Assembly (NCBI GenBank): GCA_023053545.1
Contig: JAKZAN010000001.1
Coordinates: 5,662,565 to 5,726,564 of the forward strand
Direction of reading: 5' to 3'
DNA length: 64,000 bases
Origin: Lepidurus packardi
Taxonomy: Eukaryota; Arthropoda; Branchiopoda; Notostraca; Triopsidae
Part shown: positions 54,584 to 64,000 of the stretch, in pieces
Layout of the letters: each line of letters begins with the position of its first letter
Position numbering within the stretch: the first letter of the stretch is position 1
Position numbers and translations under genes: made by a program
The notes under the pieces: model-generated
Seen by the model: only the letters and a program-made list of their open reading frames with translations
Database searches by the model: none
Told to the model about the DNA's origin: nothing

Positions 54584-55552
54584 CAATTATACCCTGTAAT
54601 TATTGTACTTTGTAATTACTTGCTTTGGTTTTATACAATGCAATGCGTATTTAAGCAAGAGATGCGGAATGCTTCAACTTGGTCTACTGAAAACTATAGT
54701 ACAAAATTCAGTCAATTGTTTCAAGCTCTGAGAGATGATTATCTCCAGTAAAAATTTGAATTCAAACCATAATTATTTTTATAAATTGAGGTAGTTCTAG
54801 CTTATAATTCTAGCTCTTCATTAATAGTCTATTCATCTTTGATTTTATTATATATAGTATTTTTTAGTATTACTTATCTAACTCATAATTCGAAGTCAGA
54901 TCGATAGATATGACATTATGACATGATAAAGATGCAATTACACTCACTTGAGCTCTTTCATTCTCTTCTGTAATTTTCAAAAGCTTGCATAATTAAAGCT
55001 TACAGATTCCGACAGGAAACCTTCCCGACACCGGAGTCTTGGAAGTTCAGAGATCAAAAAATCTTCACAGTTAAACCGCGGCTGCCTTGAGACCTTGAAA
55101 AGCATGAAAATCATACATTGGTTTTAAGTTTGGTCTCTAAATGGCAGTGTCCAAATTTAGGTTTAAGTGGCAAATTTAGGTTTACGCGAATAAAACCTTC
55201 GACTCACATTGCGTAAGATTTCTGCAACCTGATCGTTCCAATTCGAAACGTTGTCGTTGTTATTGAAAGTGAAAATCAGAAATGATTCCCTAATTTAACA
55301 ACAATATAGGTCTCCAAGTGATGTAATTATTAACCATTAAATGATTAAAATTGAGCAAAACATAACATAAATTGACTACTGCACTGGTAAGAAAAAACCG
55401 CACGAACAGCGCTTGCTTTGCTGTTTAATAGGGCATGAGTTAAACTGAACCGTGAAACACTCTGGTAAACCTTTGCTAGTTTTTCTAAGAAGTACATGGT
55501 GGCTTGTGGGTTGTTTATGGGTGTATTTTTAGTGTAAATACACGGCAACTGC
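54584..55552. other. Spacer between gene B and repeat copy 1
   Basis: AT-rich, no gene or RNA supported. Confidence 0.5.
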
Positions 55553-55765
55553 GACACAAGGACGATTCGACAAAAGATTCGACTCGACAAAAATACGGAC
55601 CCCGACACAAGGACGACAGGTCCATCAGTTTGAAGGGATCAGAAGCATTTCGAGTTCAAAATGTCTCTGCTCATTGGTTAAGTGCCAACGAGATTGAACG
55701 GTATTTAAGCCGTATTAAAAATAACGTCACAAGGACAACGAACCTCGACTACGAACCCCGAAACT
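55553..55765. repeat. Dispersed repeat, copy 1 (related to 59005-59260)
   Basis: Shares with 59005-59260, in the same order, ACAAGGACGATTCGAC, TCCATCAGTT, ATTGGTTAAG (a CCAAT box on the other strand), a TATTTAAG/TATAAAA box and CGTCACAAGGAC. CACAAGGAC occurs three times within it. Promoter-like layout suggests a solo LTR or MITE; the two copies are diverged. Confidence 0.6.
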
Positions 55766-57318
55766 CGGACGAAAATCATAAATAATGAAAAATGTCAATC
55801 TGATAGCTACTTTTCTCTGGGTTTCTTTTTGAAATCTTGAAGTAAACAAAAATTAAAACTTAAAACCCATTAAGTGCAGCAGCTAAGAAGATACGGTTTT
55901 ATTGAATACTACACATAATACTGAAGTATCGTTTCGGATTAACTTGTTAATCTCCTACAGTTTAAGAAATAACACCAAATAACACATTTAAGAAATAACA
56001 TCATTCAACTTCAAATGAAAATTGTTATATTGCAATAGAATAACGATAGAATTTGAATTATGTTTGGTGCATTTGCATGTAATAAGACCCACTGGTCAGT
56101 TCCAGGAATTATGCTTAAAGTGTACAACAAGAGTCATTCATTTTGGACTTGCATGGGATACCTTTTTCACTTGTGAGTCACCAAAAATAGACAGAAACAC
56201 ATTCCTCTTCAACTGTTCCAAGGGAAGCTATAATTCTGTGTGGATGCGGCAACCATGTAACTTTTAAAGCTCAATTAATTACCAAATGCACTTTCTTCAT
56301 TCTCCAACTAATCCTTGTCCGGTCGAGGAATAATCTTTCTGGGGTAACCATAGTTTAGGCACCTGTAAGCCTTCATAAAACCTCTGCAATGTGTCTGCGT
56401 ATCTTTCATTCAATAACTTCTACTGAACCCTTAAAAAGTAGCAGTATCCACACATGGGGTTATACACAAGAGCTCACAAGCTACAAGCCTCCAAAGTCGT
56501 AAACATTGAAGGTACTTCGTTTCGTACCATTTGCTTATTGCAACAACATGGCTAAAGTTTCCATAAAAGCCATTTTATATGCTCCTTAAAAATATTTTAT
56601 GAGGCTTAGCCTGAATATAAATTTCTCTAAGCTCGGTTGTATGTTTGCACGTTAAACTTAAGTTTTCTATTATTTCAAATCGCTTCCAAATTTTTTTTAC
56701 TAAATTATACCTTAAGTATATGACATAAGAAATAACTTTCCTATGCAATAAATATAGATACACAGGATTAAGTAACATAAAATACCTCCGGTGTTTTTCT
56801 TTAGCAGGTGAAACTTGACGATCATACTAGTCCCGTCAACTATCAATAATAATTACTGCTCCCTTTTTACAATGACATGTGAATGGCATCATCAAGGTTT
56901 TTAACTCTGTTCAGGGTACCCATCTCCTGTGTATTTCTTCGAATCTTATCGTTTCTTCTTTCACCTCAATTATCAGGGGGGAGGAGGTGTAATGCTTTTT
57001 GTTATTGTCGTTGCCTATATCGGAAGCTATACACTCCAACCTCGTTTCCTTACCTAACCAAAGTGTGTCCCTTTTGCACCAGAACTTTCGACACCTGTTT
57101 TTGTGAATTTGTTTCATATTTTTGCTCTTGTTAAGTCTTTTCAAGCTTGCAAACAGTTTGCTTTACACAATCTAGTGGATTCGCGGTTCTTTTATGTTTA
57201 GTCAAGCCTTTTGGTTAGATCTTTTGTAACTGCCCATCGGCACACTACTTACTACTTAAGCAGCAAGAGAGACGTGGTCAATGCATGGGAAAAAGTTCCA
57301 TTTAACATGCTGAGCAGC
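55766..57318. other. Spacer between repeat copy 1 and pseudogene C
   Basis: AT-rich with no supported gene. Short open frames near 56022 and 56883 have no recognisable features. The initiator-like TCAG at 57319 marks the old gene C start region. Confidence 0.5.
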
Positions 57319-57440
57319 TCAGATTGTTTCGGAACTTTAACCGAGCTAACTCCTTCATGTCAGACGAATAAGTTTTCTTATTTTGTAAAGTTGAAATACT
57401 TGCGTGTTATTTATATATAGAAATTAGAGATTTCCTGACA

Positions 57441-58593
57441 ATGGTGAAACATTTCCTAATGGTGTACGTAGTGATACTTAAGTGCTCTATCGATAGTATC
57501 AGTGTCAAATTTCAAAGTATCTGATCTGGTGCCCTGTAAGAACCTCTTTTGGACGAATAGTACCGAAACGCAATCCAAATCTGACATGAAAACTTCTGAC
57601 CGCAGTTTAAGATCTTATTCGCACCGCATTGGCCAACGAATTTCGCCAAATTCCGTAGATCAACAGAAAGAAATCTACAACGACGAGTTTCTCCTGAACC
57701 AGACCTTATTTGATGACCCGTACTTCAATCATCCGATGGATCACTTCATTCCTGGTACTTCTCCAGGACTGTCAATACCTTTAATAGTCGGTCTGGGTGT
57801 TGCTGTCGAGGCAGTTTTACCTTTGACAGCCTTAGCATTGTTCACGACAGGAGGGCTCAGTTACTACTACTATGGGTCGGGAGCAGAAAGGGAAAACTCT
57901 TATGGTACTTGCGCAAATACCATCTACGCAATGTCGATAGTGACCTCGACATCCGTTTATGAAGGCACCAAGATGTTGACATTAACCAAGACATCGGTTT
58001 CGGTACCGCTATCAATCTCAGTATCAACATCGCTGTCGACTTTTGTGTCCACTTCGACTACAACCGTTACTGAACCAGCAGTAACCCTTACTGCTGTGAC
58101 AAGCACCAGGGTACTAACAAAGTATTTTACTGTCGAAAAGATTATTACCATTCTAGTTCCAACGATGTTTACAATTGTTCAAACGGCGACTAACACAGTC
58201 ACTAGTACGTCCTTTACGTGCACATCTATAGCCAGCACAGTCACAGAAATTTCAACATTGCTTTCAAATGTGACAGTCACAGCTACTGCTACGATCACGA
58301 CAAGCACTGTAATTACAGTAATGGTCCCCGTTACCGTCAACAACACGTTCTACAATAGGACAGTGTTCTGTGAGCGCAATAGTAGCAACAGTAATTGTAA
58401 CTGAGGAGGGTTCATTAAATGTAGCGCCCTCATCGCGAGAAGGAGAACAGACTTGGATGAAATAATCGAACTGCGGACTCTACCAATTGAACCTACGCCG
58501 GCCATTATGGACATTTCGCACATCCGCATGTCTACCCAACCCCTCTACGGACCTTCTGTACAAGTTAGTCTTCATATGTGTGTTGAATTATGA
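57441..58593 (+). pseudogene. Thr/Ser/Val-rich family copy C, broken
   Basis: Aligns with copy A along its length: start MVKHFLM, body from about 57502 (NDEFLLNQTLFDDPYFN; LSIPLIVGLGVAVEAVLPLT), shorter Thr/Ser/Val stalk, and tail LPIEPTPAIMDISHIRMST. Breaks: one extra base in the signal-peptide region (between 57441 and 57505) puts the start out of frame, and a TGT Cys codon of the Cys cluster has become TGA at 58402-58404. The RKRR site has drifted to ARRR. The TATA region is lost (GGGAAAAAGTT in place of TATAAAAAGGC) although the initiator TCAG (57319-57322) and following bases remain. The reading frame between the breaks is open for 300 codons, so inactivation is fairly recent. Confidence 0.85.
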
Positions 58594-58723
58594 CGAAACT
58601 TAGACAATTTAGACAAAGTTAACCAACATTTCATTTTTCATATTCCTCATTTCCAAGCTTTTTAACTTCACTGGTGTTGGGTTCTATACGATATTTATTG
58701 TTTAAATGTCAGCAGGTTTTGCT

Positions 58724-58729
58724 AATAAA
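58724..58729 (+). terminator. Possible relic poly(A) signal of copy C
   Basis: AATAAA 131 bp after the ancestral stop codon of copy C. Confidence 0.35.
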
Positions 58730-59004
58730 AAAAGCACCTACTGAGTAATGCCTCAGTATTAAGTCATTGTTAATAATTCATTGATTATTGTTAACCAATT
58801 TCGAAGACCAAACTGCCGTCGCTACTAGCTTCTCATTATGGGCAATAGATAGCGATACTGTGTTCAAAAGCCTAGATAAACCAAGACTTTTGCCCCTCCC
58901 ATTATTAAAACCAGCTCCCAACCCAAGTACCTTATCGCTATTGTTGAGTTGCCTGTTATTTGAGGGTATCGCACAAGTACCGGACTAGCGTTAACCGGGA
59001 TGTA

Positions 59005-59358
59005 GACGCAAGGACTATTCGACAGACGGACTCTGAGGTCCTTCTACCGTGGTCCGTCGTCCTCGTGTCGCGTTGCCGATACTAGGAAAAAGGGATCCAT
59101 ACACAAGGGCTACGGAACCCGCTAGTATACAATCCATCAGTTGACAAATAACCTTCCGACCTGAGGAGGGCTTCCCTTATTGGTTAAGGACTCTATAAAA
59201 TTCAAAAAAGGCTTAATTATCATTTATACTATACGTCAGAAGGACCACAGACCTTGACCCACTAACCTAACCTAAACCTTTAACCTACCTTAATGTAACC
59301 TAGCTTAAGGTAATCAAACTAACCTAACCTTAATTCGGAGTCTTTAGTCCTTGCGTAA
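59005..59358. repeat. MITE-like repeat, copy 2
   Basis: Begins near 59007 with ACGCAAGGACTA and ends near 59346-59357 with its reverse complement TAGTCCTTGCGT, so it has terminal inverted repeats of about 12 bp. Its first 250 bp match repeat copy 1 at 55.55 kb, including ATTGGTTAAG and TATAAAA. Its right part holds the CCTAA-rich tract. No coding capacity. Confidence 0.6.
59262..59334. repeat. Degenerate telomere-type (CCTAA/TTAGG) tract
   Basis: CTAACCTAACCTAAACC, then variants (TTAACCTACC, TGTAACCTAGC) and again ACTAACCTAACC. TTAGG is the ancestral arthropod telomere repeat, so this may be an interstitial telomeric relic, or simply low-complexity filling of the MITE-like repeat. Confidence 0.55.
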
Positions 59359-59435
59359 GGCTTAGGAGTTTTTACACCGGGGACTTCCCATAAAATATGG
59401 AAAGGATATATGCGAGACTTCAACACCCCTGTAGG

Positions 59436-59492
59436 CAGGCCCGTACCCAGAGGGGAGGGGGGTTCGGGGGGTTTACCCCCCCCCCCCCCCCG
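59436..59492. other. G/C-tract palindrome, transposon-end-like
   Basis: CAGGCCCGTACCCAG followed by G-rich blocks, GGGGGGTTTACCCCCC and a run of about 17 C. The G and C blocks can pair into a hairpin. Similar motifs occur at the ends of DNA transposons in invertebrates, but I have no partner end here. Confidence 0.4.
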
Positions 59493-59724
59493 AAATGTTT
59501 CCGCAAATGAAAAATATACATTTTTCTAGCATATACAGTCATGAGCAAAAAAAACTGCTCAGCCAAAGCGCAGAGGTCTAATTAGGCCTCTTGAGACTGA
59601 TTTACCTTCATTAGTGGGTGAAAGAGCTTGAACCAATCGGTTACAAGGTGCGCCCGGGAAATTCAAAGGTTTTGTTGATATATAAAAATATGTATGACTA
59701 TATTCCTTCGTTTCATGTGATCTG

Positions 59725-60776
59725 TTAATGCTTTGTTATACCACCATTATTTTCAATACACGCATGTAGTCTCCGTGGTATAGAGTCAACCAGCTTTAGC
59801 CAGAAATCTGAATTATCAGCTAATTGTTCCCATACTCGGCTTGCCTCTTCCCAGAGCGTATCTTCGTTTCTTATGTTGGATTGGCTAAAAAGGCACGTTA
59901 TTGGAGTTTAAAATAAAGGAATTTAAAATTACTTAATTTCTCGTTTAAGCATGGCCCAGATATGCTCAATAGGGTTCAAGTCTGACGACCTCGGTGGGTG
60001 GGGTAAAAGTGGCACCCCTTCTTTCTCAAGATAGGTCATAACCGTGTTCGCCTTATGAATCGGCGAATTGTCTTGCTGAAATACAAGTGCATTACCTAAA
60101 AGCGTGCGCATGACAGGAATTTCGCTTGCCAGAATTTCGCGATATTCGACTCCGTGAAACTTCTTCGGTAGTCTTATTAGCGGGCTTAACCCGGTTACCG
60201 CCGAAAACCATGCGAATACTGGAACTGAATACCGCCCGCTCTTTGCTGGCTTAAAGTACTTAGAACTTTAAGCCAGCAAAAAGCAGACGCTCACGCTGGT
60301 AGTATAAATAAAAAAAAAAAAAAAAAAAGAATACCGCCCGCTCCTGTCGTTTTCCCGAACCATTTGCTCTGAAAATCGCTGATTTTTCTAACGAACAGAA
60401 AGCTTATTTTTAAAAACTACTACTCAAAATCTAACCTTACTTCTCTGTAAACACGAATTGGACCATTTGGTTCAGAGGAAATCGTGCTTTCGTCAGAAAA
60501 AACGACAGCCATCCAGTAGTTCTCGTCGACGTTAACGAAATTCTCACAAAACCGCATCCTTGCTTCCTTATGTCTCTCAGACAGTAAGAACTTACGAGCT
60601 GGCCTTCTCGAGTTAAACCCAGCCTCACTTAACACACGGTATCCCGTAAACCTCGAGGCACTAACGCCAACCATAACGATAACTTTATTCATACTGAGTG
60701 CCGGGTTCGAGACACTTGCTGCAATCAAGTTTATTTTTTCGTCATCACTTAAATTGTGTGGACGACCTGATCCTGC
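59725..60776 (-). pseudogene. Tc1-like DD34E transposase, interrupted
   Basis: Reads from GRPHNLSDDEK (60776) through the first catalytic Asp (VVFSDES), an intron (about 60437-60371, GTAAGG..CAG), ENDRSGRYSVPVFAWFS, second Asp (LVFQQDNSPIHKA), the Glu (SSDLNPIEHIWAMLKREI; 34 residues after the second Asp) and a second intron (59932-59885). It continues with NEDTLWEEASRVWEQL to a TAA at 59725. All three catalytic residues survive. The N-terminal HTH exons were not found. An 87-bp insertion plus a 15-bp duplication splits the exon near 60241. Transposase would cut and paste the element at TA sites; this copy cannot make it. Confidence 0.82.
60227..60343 (+). mobile_element. Small poly(A)-tailed retroinsertion with 15-bp target duplication
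   Basis: GAATACCGCCCGCTC occurs at 60227-60241 and again at 60329-60343. Between them is an 87-bp insert: a perfect 16-bp hairpin (TTTGCTGGCTTAAAGT at 60242-60257, 7-nt loop, complement at 60265-60280), 29 bp of tail sequence, and 19 A (60310-60328). A 15-bp duplication plus a poly(A) tail is the signature of LINE-driven target-primed insertion. Source RNA not recognised; it may be a short SINE, a small hairpin RNA or a heavily truncated LINE. Confidence 0.88.
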
Positions 60777-60780
60777 CTAA

Positions 60781-63700
60781 TTATAACAAAATAAGATAGA
60801 AGGTAATTTCCCAAAATATTTTTACAATTTCCCAAAATTTTTTAGATCACTGAAAAACGCCTTATAATTTTCTCCAACTTCCAGTTTATTTTCGCCGATA
60901 CAATATGGTTATCAGGGGGATGAATCCATAAGACCCGTTTCCGTTTGCATTGCAAATGAGGGTAGATCAGATTAAATTACGTTCTTGTTTTTGGGTGGAT
61001 CATCTAGGTTTTTAAACAGCTGGGAAACATTTTTAATTTAAATAACCCAGTGCGGTGGCAAAAAACAGGAAAAAATACCCGTCATTGCAGTGTATATGTT
61101 ATGGCAAATCTGAAACCACAATGAAAGTCTATAAGAGGTAGTAAAATCGAGACTGACAGAAATATAGACGGAGGAAGAACTTGGAACTATTAAAACATCA
61201 CAAAATGGAAGTGTTTTACTGTACTACTTTGAGCAGTAAAATTTTATGTACATTGTATGGATTCATATATTTAGTAACTGCACGTGAGCGCCGGTTATAA
61301 GCTGCATTCGCTAGGTTGCGTTTCATTATTCATTATAGACAACCAAAAGGATAACAAAGAGTGCATCCCTTCCTACTTTACTATCTTTGAAAGATGTCAA
61401 ATAATACAAATCGGCTTGAAAGCTGAGGCTGCTAAGGCGCCTGATGGGTCGTCCCAGCACGCAACAGTCAAAAACGTTCGATTTGTCACCTCAAGGTGAA
61501 CGCGCGACTAGGCCAGCAGTGGTGAGTTATGGGACGTTTCGCGTCGAGACTCAAGAGGGAGTGAGGTGCAATGTACAATAAAATAAAGCCACTGTTGACA
61601 AGCGTATGCAAAATTTACGCCCATAAATCTTTTATTTCAAGTAAAAGATAATTTTTATATACAAAATAGCTATAAGACATTGCCAGGCACACAATTCGCC
61701 TTTCAGCCATCACGTTATGTTACTCTTTACTGTAAATTTCCACAGAGACGTGAAAAGCGAAGTTGTGTGTGGCATACCGCAAGGAAGCGGGCTTATTTTT
61801 GTTATGTTTATTTAACTCGATTGAGTAGTATTTACGCCAATTGGGACGCGAGTTGACTAAGCCCGACTCCGGTGTTGAGCTGGCATTTGAAACAGCCTAA
61901 TAGGTGGTTAGACAGCAGGCCATGGTATCTAAAAGCAACAGTGAAATCCAAGGGAAAAAAGTATCGCATTTCCATGCCAATCCATGAAAAGTCTGTTATG
62001 AAGTTGCATGAATTTTTTCTGTAATTTGGGCCCGAAATCATATGGCGTGTCTTGTTTTCTTGTTGTTTTTTTACATATTTTACATGTTTTATCCATCGAA
62101 GTTTCCAAGATTCTCCATGTTCTTTTCATATCTATATATGGACCTACCCATACAATTTTCCACAACGTTTCATTGAATTTATGAATTTTCATTGAAAAAT
62201 ACCTCATTACGCATGCATGGATCGTCATTACGCATCGTAGGTCGTCCGTAAAAAAATACTGCATTCGATTATTGTCTCAATAACAGATCTTGTATTTTTG
62301 TCAAATGTCAGAAGTTAATCCATAGACATTCTTCATACAAATTTGAATATCTACTGCAAAGTATCGATTTACATAAACAATGCCATTACACAATATACAG
62401 GTAGGCACCAGATTATGGCCACTGGTTATTAGAATCATCAGAATTACGGAATAAAATTTCAAAGGAATTGTTATGATGATCGCTTATTATATGGTCACCC
62501 GTTTTTGCAAAATGTTAATGGACGAAGTAACGTCGCAATGCATAATTCACATTGTTGTTGAATTTCACATCACATCATGTTGAATTTCACATCGCATTGT
62601 GAATTACGCATTGCTGCACATTTACATCAGCATAATTTTTGTCTCGAACATCAAAGTATTATTACCATACGGGAATAGGTTTGTTGCCCTGATTTTATCA
62701 TTATGATACACATGAAACCAAAAAATGGCCTACGGCCAAGTTGTCATCTCACACATAAACAAGGAAGAAAAAATGCTTAGTGGTTGCAATAAAACGGCTA
62801 CTTGTTACGCTTAGGATTAATTGGAAGTCATATAAAAAACAAGCAGTAAAAATACTACGGACCGAACTTGTTACGTCTGCCTATACAGAACCAATGAAAT
62901 CCCTGCTGTAAAACACAACTAATGGTTAGATATTTGGTATTTGTGGAGAAATTGTATTACAGATTAGACCAGCCAATTTGACATGCCCTATGAAACGGTG
63001 CAAGAAAAATCACTTGACAAGAACAGCTCACTTGATTTGACCATGTATCATCCACTGAAAACATCTATGACTTATATCAGTGCACAAAACATTCTTAGCC
63101 TCGTTACTTGCACGACATACTATCTTTAACAGGAAAAAGAACTGCGTACGATACATTGACTTATTTGTAGTACATGTGGTTCCAAAAACCGGTGTAAAGG
63201 AAGCTAATATTCGTCTATTAATAGCCTCCTTACTAAAAAAGTAGGAGCATTTTACTCTTTTAATTTTCTTTTGTTCCCAGAACCTGTGTTATCAGGAAAT
63301 CGCAGATGGTCGACATAGACCCTTTATAGACCAAAAAAGAAAGCTTATAGGAATCCCGTTTGTTCAATTCACGTAGTTTGTTTTGTTTAAGTTTAATTAA
63401 GAACAAGTTGTGGCCTCAGAATTATAATTCAAAGTGAGTCAGGAATGGGTTAGTGAAAGGTGTAACTAATCCCTGAATCTTTGTATTTCTAGTTTGGGGG
63501 GTGGTTCATGGATAAGCTCTGGTAGCCATAGTAATTACTTGGTACTAATCTTAACGCAGCAAGGAACTATTCGAAAAGGGGCATTCCACTGAAAGCTGAA
63601 CGGAAAGCTCTCCTAAAAAACGTAATGTAGGTCTTCCAGCTTCGGCTATAGTCAGGAGTTCAGATTCCCTGGCCCAAACGCAAGCTTATTTTTAGACACC

Positions 63701-64000
63701 TGTATAATTACCGCCTCTAAAAGTAAGAAAACATAGGATCAACGCTACATTAAGCAGTTAACTCTATGCAACGAGTTCGGCGAAGCCATCCATTAAATAA
63801 TCCCGTCTTTTTGACCGAATGTTTCACATAGGGAGTTCAATGTTAACCTGAGCAGGTTCGTGGACGGTGCGTTTTTAAGACACGAATAAATAAAACTAGA
63901 TTACGTCCCAACTAATACGGACGTGGGCTAGGCGAGACCACCAAAAATTATCTACCCCAAATATGTTCCAGGAGTTCAACATGAATTACCTTTCCAACAA
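60781..64000. other. Right end of window, no supported gene
   Basis: AT-rich sequence with short fortuitous open frames only. The one structure seen is an inverted repeat near 62535-62614: GCAATGCATAATTCACATTG and its imperfect complement, enclosing two TTGAATTTCACATC units. Confidence 0.5.

Larger units (their letters stand above)
59535..60780 (-). mobile_element. Tc1-like transposon, disrupted
   Basis: One end is visible: TACAGTCATGAGCAAA from about 59534, a Tc1-type terminus next to TA. The transposase lies on the minus strand; no matching inverted repeat was found on the far side, so that end is lost or too diverged. DD34E spacing puts it in the Tc1 group. It is broken by a retroinsertion at 60242-60328. 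Confidence 0.8.

Overview
The window looks like nuclear DNA of an arthropod. The genes have short spliceosomal introns (about 50 to 120 bp is common) with GT..AG borders. One gene has the 4-Ig plus 2-FN3 layout of the arthropod Hedgehog co-receptors Ihog/Boi. There is a degenerate interstitial TTAGG-type (CCTAA) tract and several animal transposon classes. I cannot fix the group more closely; a chelicerate or crustacean would both fit.

Genic left third. On +, the last seven recognised exons of a PHLDB/LL5-like PH-domain protein (151-4750) are followed by a dead Ty3/gypsy element (6272-11422). Next come a complete five-exon trypsin-like serine protease (12387-13491, +) and, tail to tail with it, a complete 22-exon NUP188 nucleoporin gene (20083-13581, -). 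Upstream of NUP188 on the same strand lies a complete 12-exon ihog/boi-like receptor gene (26260-20827, -).

Middle. 26.3-33.4 kb is a gene desert with a GC-rich island (29.76-30.05 kb) and a pair of perfect CRE palindromes flanking a 16-G run. A tRNA-Gly(UCC) lies at 33400-33471 (-). An apparently intact Jockey-type LINE with two long ORFs (39651-34367, -) abuts a decayed BEL/Pao element (about 41630-40140, -) that carries a (TA)63 tract.

Right third. Three related genes encode a Thr/Ser/Val-rich protein family I do not recognise. A (43495-44790) and B (53333-54511) are intact single-exon genes; C (57441-58593) is a pseudogene. Between A and B lie an internally deleted second LINE (45.3-47.5 kb, +) and a seven-exon gene resembling NEPRO, the nucleolus and neural progenitor protein (47935-50498, +). 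One NEPRO intron holds a 797-bp foldback transposon. Downstream of C are a MITE-like repeat, telomere-like repeats, a G/C-tract transposon-end-like motif and a Tc1-like transposon whose transposase is broken by a small poly(A)-tailed retroinsertion with a 15-bp target duplication. From 60.8 to 64 kb I see no supported gene.

The host genes (cortical scaffold, digestive or haemolymph protease, nuclear pore subunit, Hedgehog receptor, nucleolar protein) share no pathway and are simply neighbours. The best candidate for something undescribed is the A/B/C family. It has a signal peptide, an acidic N-glycosylable segment, one hydrophobic helix, a long alternating Thr/Ser/Val beta-prone stalk, a Cys cluster, an RKRR cleavage site and a strongly conserved C-terminal peptide. 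The three genes share a core-promoter and leader layout that decays stepwise from A to C.
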